Assembly (NCBI GenBank): GCA_900555955.1
Contig: USNA01000044.1
Coordinates: 1 to 7,327 of the forward strand
Direction of reading: 5' to 3'
Source of the DNA: an uncultured Collinsella sp.
Lineage (GTDB): Bacteria > Actinomycetota > Coriobacteriia > Coriobacteriales > Coriobacteriaceae
DNA length: 7,327 nucleotides
Every line of letters starts with the position of its first letter. Positions within the stretch are counted from its first letter, which is position 1. The position numbers were made by a program, and so were the translations under genes. The notes under the pieces are model-generated. The model worked only from the letters and a program-made list of their open reading frames with translations. It did no database searches and was not told the DNA's origin. Of the stretch, positions 1 through 5,826 are shown piece after piece.

Positions 1-195
1 GTGGCCGCGGCCTTCAGCTCGGCGCAGCTCGCCCTCGCCGGCATCAAGAGCCTGGTGCCGTTTGACCAGATGGCGCACGTGATGCTCTCGGTGGGCCACG
101 CCCTGCCCGCCACGTTACGCGAGACGGCCAAGGGCGGCATCGCGCAGGCTCCGGCAGCACTCTCGGCGTGCGCAAAATGCGGAATATGCGGATAG
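1..195 (+). CDS. sdaAA: L-serine ammonia-lyase (L-serine dehydratase), iron-sulfur-dependent, alpha domain, C-terminal fragment
   Basis: This is the 3' end of a gene whose start lies before the window. The first codon, GTG, is simply an internal valine, not a start. The 64 visible residues match the C-terminal helices of the SDH_alpha family: a stretch like SSAQLALAGIKSLVPFDQ, then a VGHALP segment, then RETAKGGIA, which corresponds to the conserved RETxxGGLA near the family's C-terminus. The enzyme deaminates L-serine to pyruvate and ammonia in the cytosol using a 4Fe-4S cluster. Whether this is a separate alpha subunit or the end of a fused beta-alpha chain cannot be told from the fragment. 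An unusual feature is a tail with three cysteines spaced CxxCxxC (fragment residues 57, 60 and 63), ending one residue before the TAG stop. A large palindrome follows 15 bases downstream and probably ends the transcript. Confidence 0.78.
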   Translation: MAAAFSSAQLALAGIKSLVPFDQMAHVMLSVGHALPATLRETAKGGIAQAPAALSACAKCGICG

Positions 196-210
196 CAAGC
201 AAAAGCGAAC

Positions 211-238
211 GATAGGTGGGACATATGTCCCACCTATC
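211..238. terminator. Perfect 28-bp palindrome, probable terminator of the serine dehydratase gene (or an operator)
   Basis: The half-site GATAGGTGGGACAT (211-224) is followed at once by its exact reverse complement (225-238). As RNA this gives a stem of about 11 bp with a CAUAUG loop. It lies 15 bases after the serine dehydratase stop and 45 bases before the TATAAT box of the next gene, which suits a terminator. The downstream T-run is weak (CTTTATC), so termination is inferred. The exact symmetry also fits a dimeric regulator's binding site. Confidence 0.55.
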
Positions 239-282
239 CTTTATCGCCACTGTTTTCGTAACACAAGCAACTGCGTAATCGC

Positions 283-288
283 TATAAT
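283..288 (+). promoter_or_regulatory. Probable -10 box of the L,D-transpeptidase promoter
   Basis: An exact TATAAT lies 57 bases before the ATG at 346 and would start transcription near 295, leaving a leader of about 50 bases. At the ideal 17-base spacing the -35 position reads AACACA, a poor match to TTGACA, so the promoter rests mainly on the perfect -10 and its position just after the palindrome at 211-238. Confidence 0.45.
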
Positions 289-345
289 TCAAGCCCAGTT
301 AAAACACGATGAGCCGTAAAGCGAAACTCGAAGGAAATATACACG

Positions 346-2082
346 ATGTCGCAACTCGACCGCAGCCAACTGATCCCCGATCCGCAACAGCCCAGCAGGC
401 AGCCCGGAGGCATCCAATCGCCCCGTCCCATTGCGCCAGCCCATGGTCAACAGCACGGCGCGGCAAATACCTCCCCGCGCCCCAATCAGGGCCAGCATCA
501 GCAGCGTCAGCAGCGTTCCGCACATGGCGCCGATCACAACCAGGGCCCTTCGCACACTCGAGTTTCTAACAACCGCGGCCCCGCCGACAATCGCTCCGCA
601 AAGGGCAAAAAGACGGGCGGCAAGACGGCGTTCTTCGTCGTCCTCGGCCTCGTCGCCATCGTCTATATCGTGGGCGTCGTGGCGTTTTCGCAGATTGCCT
701 ACCCCAACACCACCATCGCCGGCGTCGATATCTCGTTTTCCAACGCCTCATCCGCCGCTACCAAGGTCGACTCCGCCTGGAAGCACTACAAGCTCACCGT
801 TTCGGGAGATGACTTTAGCTGGACCTATCAGCCCGAATCCGACGAGCCCATCGTCGACGGCGAGGCAGCTGCCCACGAGATTATCGGCAGCAACGAGCCG
901 CTGCTGTGGCCTTCGCGCCTGATTGCCTCGCTCGGCGGCAAGAACGTTAGCGCGACCAAAAACGGTACCATCGACCTGGAACAGGACGTCGACCTGTCCA
1001 TGCTCTCGGACGCCTTTGACCAAAAGCAGTTCGAGGAGGATCTGGGTGCCGCCATCGACGCATTCAACGAAGGCCGCTCGGGTACCTTTGAGGCATCGAG
1101 CTCCTACGACGAGAAGGCGGGCAAGTTCACGATCGAGAAGGCCCGCTCCAACGAAAAGCTCAACCGCGAGCATGTCATTAAGTATGCGGAGATCGAGCTC
1201 GCGTCGCTGGCCGAGACCGTCGATCTTACGAAGCTCGGCAACGATGCCTACGAGCCGCTCAACGGCACGCTCACCAACGACCAGATCCAGGCCGCATGCG
1301 ATGCCGCCAACAACTTCCTGGGCGTTGACGTGACCCTTAAGCTCAACGGCAACGATGCCGGCAAGGTCGACGGCAGCTCGGTGCTGCAGTGGATCAGTTT
1401 TGCCGACCCTGCAAACCCCACACTCGACACCTCCCAGATCAGCAACTGGGCAGCAGACCTCGCCAATGGCTTTAACACCGTGGGCTCCACTCGTTGGTGG
1501 ACGCGCGCTGATGGCAAGCAATGTGCCGTCGAAGGCGGTGACTTTGGTTGGTCTATCGATAGCAGCACGCTTGCCAAGCAGGTCGAGGATGCCATTAACA
1601 ACAAGCAGACCGGCGAGATTGAGATCAATTACTCCCAGAAGGCCGACACCTTTACCGCCAAGGGCGAGCCCGATTGGAAGGCGTATATCGACGTCGACCT
1701 GTCCGAGCAGCACGCGCGCTACTATGACGAGAGCGGCAATATCGTTTGGGAGGCCAACTTTATTTCCGGCAAACCGGGCGAAGACGCCACCCCCGAGGGC
1801 GTGTGGCAGATCAACAGCAACGACGGCGCCACCAAGCTTATCGGCGCCAAGGACCCCAAGACCGGTAAGCCCAAATACGAGAGCCCGGTGAGCTACTGGA
1901 TGCCGTTTGAGGGCAACATGGTTGGCTTCCACGACGCTACCTGGCAAAACGATTCGAGTTTCGATAGTGCCGAATCGTACAAGTGGTGCGGTAGCCACGG
2001 CTGCATCAACCTGCGCCTGGCCGATGCCAAGGCGCTCCACGACTGCATCAGCGTCGGTCTGTGCGTAGTCGTCCACTCCTAG
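346..2082 (+). CDS. Membrane-anchored L,D-transpeptidase (YkuD domain) with PG_binding_4-like region
   Basis: A 578-residue protein predicted to form 3-3 peptidoglycan cross-links or related transfers outside the membrane. Residues 1-93 form a polar, disordered-looking cytosolic tail rich in Gln, Pro, His, Asn and Arg. A single membrane helix follows at about 95-118, preceded by a basic KGKKTGGK stretch, which gives an N-in orientation. Residues about 120-435 resemble PG_binding_4-type repeats, with a first copy ending near YEP (302-304) and a second covering about 310-430 (FGWSID at 400-405). The YkuD domain spans about 445-577 and carries the catalytic signature: His529, then SHGCIN at 550-555 with the nucleophile Cys553. 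The start at ATG 346 is supported by AAGGA at 331-335, ten bases upstream. Four other cysteines (393, 548, 567, 573) lie outside the membrane. The catalytic domain is intact, so the class is confident; the biological donor and acceptor are inferred. Confidence 0.93.
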   Translation: MSQLDRSQLIPDPQQPSRQPGGIQSPRPIAPAHGQQHGAANTSPRPNQGQHQQRQQRSAHGADHNQGPSHTRVSNNRGPADNRSAKGKKTGGKTAFFVVLGLVAIVYIVGVVAFSQIAYPNTTIAGVDISFSNASSAATKVDSAWKHYKLTVSGDDFSWTYQPESDEPIVDGEAAAHEIIGSNEPLLWPSRLIASLGGKNVSATKNGTIDLEQDVDLSMLSDAFDQKQFEEDLGAAIDAFNEGRSGTFEASSSYDEKAGKFTIEKARSNEKLNREHVIKYAEIELASLAETVDLTKLGNDAYEPLNGTLTNDQIQAACDAANNFLGVDVTLKLNGNDAGKVDGSSVLQWISFADPANPTLDTSQISNWAADLANGFNTVGSTRWWTRADGKQCAVEGGDFGWSIDSSTLAKQVEDAINNKQTGEIEINYSQKADTFTAKGEPDWKAYIDVDLSEQHARYYDESGNIVWEANFISGKPGEDATPEGVWQINSNDGATKLIGAKDPKTGKPKYESPVSYWMPFEGNMVGFHDATWQNDSSFDSAESYKWCGSHGCINLRLADAKALHDCISVGLCVVVHS

Positions 2083-2146
2083 CACATCTCGCGCGTCACA
2101 ACAAAGCTCAGCGTCACCTACCTTTCGATGCTGAAAGAAACGCGCC

Positions 2147-2176
2147 TATGCGCCCGCCCCAACCGGTGGGCGCATA
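2147..2176 (+). terminator. GC-rich hairpin between the L,D-transpeptidase and the exporter operon
   Basis: TATGCGCCC (2147-2155) is exactly complementary to GGGCGCATA (2168-2176). In RNA three further pairs (GCC with GGU, one of them a G-U pair) give a 12-bp stem with a six-base CCAACC loop. It lies 64 bases after the transpeptidase stop and 34 bases before the adaptor start. No real T-run follows (TACTTATCG), so it could be a weak terminator, an attenuator or an operator. Its right arm overlaps the candidate -10 box at 2175-2180. Confidence 0.5.
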
Positions 2177-2180
2177 TACT
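2175..2180 (+). promoter_or_regulatory. Candidate -10 box for the exporter operon
   Basis: TATACT matches the -10 consensus at five of six positions and would place a start near 2187, giving a leader of about 24 bases. There is no recognisable -35 at 15-19 bases upstream, where the sequence is GC-rich hairpin arm. If it is real, the promoter probably needs an activator or is masked by whatever binds the inverted repeat. The operon could instead be read through from the transpeptidase gene. Confidence 0.3.
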
Positions 2181-2198
2181 TATCGCGGTATGTTCTAT

Positions 2199-2205
2199 AA
2201 AGGAG
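2199..2205 (+). promoter_or_regulatory. Ribosome binding site fixing the adaptor start at 2211
   Basis: AAAGGAG ends five bases before the ATG at 2211. The frame stays open upstream as far as a GTG at 2061 inside the transpeptidase gene, but that longer start would have the hairpin and this Shine-Dalgarno sequence within coding sequence, so 2211 is preferred. Confidence 0.8.
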
Positions 2206-2210
2206 ACGCT

Positions 2211-3629
2211 ATGTCGAATGTCCCCACCATCACCCCGGGCCCCGATGATTCCGGGCACGCGCCGGAAAGCGCAACTGAAACTCTACCGCTCATCACAAGC
2301 GCCCCCACGGCACAGCAAAACGACGACGAGCAAGGTAACGCCGGAATATCCGACGATGAGGCCTACGCAAAGCTCAAGGCCAAGCGCGCGGAGCGGCGCC
2401 GCAAAAAGCTCGTCCGCCGCGGCATCGCTGCCGGCATCGTGGGCGGCATTATCCTAATAGCCATTATTGTGAGCGTTGTCCTCAATTCGCAGCCGCAATC
2501 TGCAGGCGAACCTGTTACCGACATGGTCATGGAAGGCACCTTTACCACGACTGTCGAGGCAAAAGGACAGCTCAAGCCAATTTCTGCCTCAGTGGTCTCC
2601 CCTTCTGTTGACGGCGCGGTAGCATCGATCAACGTGCAAGCAGGTCAGAGCGTCAACGAGGGCGACGTGCTCATGACCATTAAAAACGATGAGCTCGACA
2701 ACGCCGTCGCCGAGGCGCAGCGCGCGGTCGCGGCCACCCAGGAAGACCTGAAAAACGCGCAGGCGGCGCTCGCCGCCGCACAGGCGGCACCGACATCGGA
2801 AGCCGATGGAGCGACCGCCTCGACGGATGCCACCGCCCACGCCAACGCCAGCGCCGTCTCGAGCGCTCAGCGCAATCTCGCCTCGGCCCAGGCAACCCTG
2901 GACCAGGCAAACGCCAAGGCGACCGAACGCACCGTAAAGGCCCCCAGCTCGGGTAGCATCGTCGAACTCAACGCCAAAGTGGGCGCCACGGTGACCGGAG
3001 GCATGGTCATGGGCGAAGGCGACACGAGCGGCGGCAAGCAGTGCATGCAAATCGCCGACCTCTCTAAGATGAAGGTGACGGTTCAGGTGGGCGAAAAGGA
3101 CATCGCCAAGATCGCCGTGGGCCAGAGCGCCAACGTTACCTATCCCGCGTTTCCCGATATCGTGAGCCAGGGCACCGTCACGGCTATCGCATCGGTTGCA
3201 AACTCCGACGCAGCCAACGGTGGCGGCGGTAGCGTGACCTTTAACGTCGACATCCTCATCGAAGCACCCGACAGCCGCCTTAAGCCCGGTATGACCGCCG
3301 AGGTCTCGGTGGTGACCGAGCAGCTTGACGACGTAGTCATGGTGCCCACCATGGCGCTCATGACCGAGGATGGCGAGCACTATTACGTCAATCTGGCCAC
3401 CGATGACGAAGGCAAGGAAACGCGCCGCGTGAAGGTAACTGTCGTGACGCAAAACGACAACGACGCCGTGGTCGGCAAGACGCAGGTCAGGCGCGACGAT
3501 CAGGGCAACGAGATCAACCCCAACGTGCCGGTTACCAAGCTGCGCGATGGCGACACTATCGTTATGGATACCGGCGCGGGCATGACGGCAGACGGCGGCG
3601 ACGGCACGCCCGCCGACGAGGGCATGTAA
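2211..3629 (+). CDS. HlyD/MacA-family adaptor (membrane fusion) subunit of an ABC exporter
   Basis: A 472-residue protein, the first gene of a three-gene exporter operon. Residues 1-70 are an acidic then strongly basic cytosolic tail (ERRRKKLVRR at 61-70), followed by one membrane helix at about 71-91. There is no lipobox, so it is anchored by this helix. The fold order is that of a periplasmic adaptor: a first half-lipoyl motif at about 124-160 (VDGAVASINVQAGQSVNEGD), an Ala/Gln-rich helical hairpin at about 161-235, a second half-lipoyl motif at about 238-262 (VKAPSSGSIVELNAKVGATV), a beta-barrel at about 285-370 (including LKPGMTAEV) and a membrane-proximal domain to about 455. The tail is Gly/Asp-rich. 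It is longer than B. subtilis YknX (about 377 residues), mainly through its N-terminal extension. Its stop overlaps the next start by one base, which indicates translational coupling. The substrate is unknown. Confidence 0.9.
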   Translation: MSNVPTITPGPDDSGHAPESATETLPLITSAPTAQQNDDEQGNAGISDDEAYAKLKAKRAERRRKKLVRRGIAAGIVGGIILIAIIVSVVLNSQPQSAGEPVTDMVMEGTFTTTVEAKGQLKPISASVVSPSVDGAVASINVQAGQSVNEGDVLMTIKNDELDNAVAEAQRAVAATQEDLKNAQAALAAAQAAPTSEADGATASTDATAHANASAVSSAQRNLASAQATLDQANAKATERTVKAPSSGSIVELNAKVGATVTGGMVMGEGDTSGGKQCMQIADLSKMKVTVQVGEKDIAKIAVGQSANVTYPAFPDIVSQGTVTAIASVANSDAANGGGGSVTFNVDILIEAPDSRLKPGMTAEVSVVTEQLDDVVMVPTMALMTEDGEHYYVNLATDDEGKETRRVKVTVVTQNDNDAVVGKTQVRRDDQGNEINPNVPVTKLRDGDTIVMDTGAGMTADGGDGTPADEGM

Positions 3630-4402
3630 TGCGCCCCGTCATCGATATCCGCAACGTGCACCGCATCTTTGAGAGCGAAGCCGGTTGCGCCCACATCCTG
3701 CACAACGTGAGCCTGGCGGTAGACCCCGGTGAGTTCGTCGCCATCACCGGCCCCTCGGGCTCGGGCAAGTCGACGCTCATGAACATCCTGGGTTGCTTGG
3801 ACAAACCGACGGCGGGCGACTATTACCTGCAGGGGCTCAATGTCGCCGAACTGGACGATGATGAGCTCACCGAGGTGCGCGCGTTGAGCATCGGCTTTGT
3901 CTTTCAGAGTTTCAACCTACTGCCGCGCCTGTCGGTTATCGAAAACGTCATGCTGCCGCTGTCCTACACCAATGTGCCGCGCAACCAGCGCGAGATGCGC
4001 GCCGTACACGCGCTGCAAGCCGTCACACTACCGGTCGACCATTGGGACCACCGCATATCAGAACTCTCTGGTGGACAGATGCAGCGCGTCGCCATCGCGC
4101 GCGCCCTCGTCAACGATCCGCCCATCATCTTGGCCGACGAGCCCACGGGAAACCTGGACTCAACAACCGGGGCACTCGTCATGGAAACATTCCACAAGCT
4201 CCAGGAGCGCGGCAAGACCATCGTGCTTATCACGCACGACCCGGGCATTGCCGCCGAAGCCGACCGAGCCGTGACCATTCGCGACGGGCGAATCCATGAC
4301 GGCGCATATATCGCACATGCGCCGAATACGCTACGCGGAGCCGTTAGCAACCTACCCGCGATTTATGCACCTTCTACACCGCCGAAAGGAGCGAAGGCAT
4401 GA
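3629..4402 (+). CDS. ABC exporter ATPase, MacB/LolD/YknY type
   Basis: A 257-residue cytosolic ATPase that powers the neighbouring permease. All nucleotide-binding motifs are present: Walker A GPSGSGKST at 41-49, Q-loop Gln93 (VFQSFN), signature LSGGQ at 146-150, Walker B IILADE at 166-171 with catalytic Glu171, D-loop LDS at 176-178, and switch His203 (ITHD). The TGNLDS context and the short sequence-specific insert before the signature are typical of the LolD/MacB/FtsE group, not importers. About 30 residues after RDGRIHDG form a tail not found in minimal members. The start overlaps the adaptor stop (TAATG) with a weak GAGGG site at 3618-3622; the stop overlaps the permease start (ATGA). 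Such tight packing implies coupled translation and a fixed subunit ratio. Assignment to the family is firm, the transported substrate is not visible. Confidence 0.95.
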   Translation: MRPVIDIRNVHRIFESEAGCAHILHNVSLAVDPGEFVAITGPSGSGKSTLMNILGCLDKPTAGDYYLQGLNVAELDDDELTEVRALSIGFVFQSFNLLPRLSVIENVMLPLSYTNVPRNQREMRAVHALQAVTLPVDHWDHRISELSGGQMQRVAIARALVNDPPIILADEPTGNLDSTTGALVMETFHKLQERGKTIVLITHDPGIAAEADRAVTIRDGRIHDGAYIAHAPNTLRGAVSNLPAIYAPSTPPKGAKA

Positions 4403-5613
4403 GCACCCGAGATCTCGTCCAAGAAGCCCTGCACTCGCTCGAGGCCAACAAGGGACGCAGTCTGCTCACCATCCTAGGCATCGTCATTGGCATCGCCTCG
4501 GTCATAGCCATGACCTCGCTCATCGGCGGCATCCAAAACAGCCTGGTCAACAGCTTGGGCCTCAACGCGGCCCGCATGGTGCAGATTTACTCGTCCCAAA
4601 AGCTCACCGATTCGGACGTCGAGAAGCTGCGCAAGATGGTGCCGCAAATTGAGCAGATCGGCATCGTCGACAGCGCCTATTCCGAGTACAAAGTTGGAGA
4701 TAAAAGCTATACCGTCATGGCACAGGGCGTCGATAGTGACATGCTCGATGCCGTGGGCGCCAGCAAGATCGTTGCCGGTCGCACCTATAACGACATCGAG
4801 TCCAAATCCGGCGCTCGGGTGGCGCTCATCGGCCGAGGGGGCGCCGAGCAGCTTTACGGCAACGAACAGGACGCGATCGGCAAGACCATCAAGGTTTCGA
4901 GCGGAGACGTGCAGATCATTGGCGTCATCGACGGCGGCAACGACTCCATGGGCTCGCTGAGCCTGTACATGCCACGAGCAGCGATTGCCGAGCTTTTCGG
5001 CGATGACAATCCGTCGTTTCCCAGCGTGACGGCACTCGCCGCCGAGGGCACCGATATGGATGAGCTCTGCAAGACGATCGAATCCAAGGTACGCAGCATG
5101 AAGGGTATCTCGGAGGACGACGAGTATGAAAGCGTGTCGGCAAGCTCCATGAAGAGCGCTATCGACGCCCTCAATTCCTTTATGGGCGCGTTTTCGCTCA
5201 TCATGGGCGCCGTTGCTGGCATCTCGCTTTTAGTCGGCGGTATCGGCATTATGAACATGATGCTCACCAACGTGACCGAGCGCATCCGCGAAATTGGCAT
5301 TCGCCGCGCTCTGGGCGCAAGCCGACGCGATATCACGGCCCAGTTTTTGGCCGAATCCTCGGCGCTATGCATCACTGGCGGCATTTTAGGTGTCGTAATT
5401 GGCTATCTGCTGGCCTGGGGGCTCACGTTCTTTGCAGCGAGCTCGGGCATTATGAACGAGTTTGGGGCCACTGGGACGATTACGCCGAGTTTCTCCATTA
5501 CAACCGTGCTGATCGCGTTTGCCGTCTCAGTCGGCATCGGCGTGATCTTTGGCTTCTACCCCGCCCGCCGCGCCGCAAAGCTCGATCCAGTCGAATGCCT
5601 TCGCTACCAGTAA
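4399..5613 (+). CDS. ABC exporter permease, MacB/FtsX (YknZ-like) type
   Basis: A 404-residue membrane protein with the four-helix MacB layout. Helix 1 lies at about 20-43, followed by a large extracytoplasmic MacB_PCD-like domain at about 44-258. Helices 2 (about 261-288), 3 (about 317-345) and 4 (about 366-387) form the FtsX domain. The cytosolic coupling segment TERIREIGIRRALGASRRDI (293-312) and the C-terminal PARRAAKLDPVECLRY (388-403) are family hallmarks that contact the ATPase. The length is close to B. subtilis YknZ (about 397). The start ATG at 4399 overlaps the ATPase stop by four bases and is preceded by GAAAGGAG (4384-4391) seven bases away, inside the ATPase gene. With the adaptor it should form a MacAB-like mechanotransmission exporter. 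No outer-membrane TolC-like partner is in the window, as expected for a Gram-positive cell. Confidence 0.94.
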   Translation: MSTRDLVQEALHSLEANKGRSLLTILGIVIGIASVIAMTSLIGGIQNSLVNSLGLNAARMVQIYSSQKLTDSDVEKLRKMVPQIEQIGIVDSAYSEYKVGDKSYTVMAQGVDSDMLDAVGASKIVAGRTYNDIESKSGARVALIGRGGAEQLYGNEQDAIGKTIKVSSGDVQIIGVIDGGNDSMGSLSLYMPRAAIAELFGDDNPSFPSVTALAAEGTDMDELCKTIESKVRSMKGISEDDEYESVSASSMKSAIDALNSFMGAFSLIMGAVAGISLLVGGIGIMNMMLTNVTERIREIGIRRALGASRRDITAQFLAESSALCITGGILGVVIGYLLAWGLTFFAASSGIMNEFGATGTITPSFSITTVLIAFAVSVGIGVIFGFYPARRAAKLDPVECLRYQ

Positions 5614-5625
5614 GCCAACACAAGA

Positions 5626-5696
5626 TAAGTTGCGGTGAAATAGAGACTGTTTATGCTGCTAAAAGGCCATATCTGTCCCTATTCCACTGCAACTTA
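5626..5696. repeat. Large imperfect inverted repeat (71 bases) after the exporter operon
   Basis: The left arm at 5626-5647, beginning TAAGTTGCGGTG, and the right arm at 5675-5696, ending CACTGCAACTTA, pair over 22 positions with one G-U pair and two A-C mismatches. The loop holds a smaller TATG/CATA stem (5652-5655 with 5668-5671). It begins 13 bases after the permease stop. No T-run follows, so a classic intrinsic terminator is doubtful. The long near-symmetrical arms suggest a dispersed palindromic element of the REP or MITE type, or a structured 3' end that protects the mRNA. Copy number cannot be judged here. Confidence 0.65.
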
Positions 5697-5725
5697 GAGC
5701 GCGTCCGGTATAACGCTTCACCCCA

Positions 5726-5738
5726 AATCAAATTGATT
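5726..5738. promoter_or_regulatory. Short AT-rich palindrome, possible operator
   Basis: AATCAA and TTGATT flank a single A, a perfect 6+1+6 palindrome placed about 53 bases before the candidate -10 box of the radical SAM gene. This position suits an activator or upstream regulator site. The half-site recalls Fnr-type TTGAT, but the orientation and spacing differ from the known box, so no factor is named. Confidence 0.25.
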
Positions 5739-5790
5739 CGTTGAATAGACACATTACAAATCTTTAGACTTCGTTTAATCCACAAGTGGG

Positions 5791-5796
5791 TATTAT
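5791..5796 (+). promoter_or_regulatory. Candidate -10 box of the radical SAM gene
   Basis: TATTAT matches five of six -10 positions and would start transcription near 5803, giving a leader of about 24 bases ending in the AAAGGA site. The -35 region is not convincing. The surrounding AT-rich composition, unlike the flanking genes, supports a promoter region. Confidence 0.35.
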
Positions 5797-5826
5797 CACA
5801 CACAAAGCACACGTGAAAGGATACCT

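Noticed and set aside
309..569. Possible upstream reading frame overlapping the transpeptidase start
   Set aside because: There is no Shine-Dalgarno sequence before the ATG at 309, and the product is a low-complexity out-of-frame shadow of the transpeptidase tail.
748..2085. Long open frame of 445 codons on the - strand
   Set aside because: It lies opposite the L,D-transpeptidase, which has intact family motifs. Its translation shows no recognisable domain, and the GC-rich codon use of the + gene explains the lack of stops.
2061..2210. Upstream GTG extension of the adaptor gene
   Set aside because: It would begin inside the transpeptidase gene and translate through the hairpin and the strong AAAGGAG site. 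The ATG at 2211 is better placed.
2589..3452. Open frame of 287 codons on the - strand
   Set aside because: It is antisense to the adaptor gene, with a His/Gly/Arg-rich low-complexity product and no plausible domain.
5367..5744. Open frame running from the permease gene into the intergenic region
   Set aside because: It is mostly out-of-frame permease sequence, then reads through the inverted repeat, with no start signal or domain.
5785..5800. Crp-like site around TCACA
   Set aside because: Only the right half matches TGTGA-N6-TCACA well; the left half reads AGTGG, so it is not called as a site.
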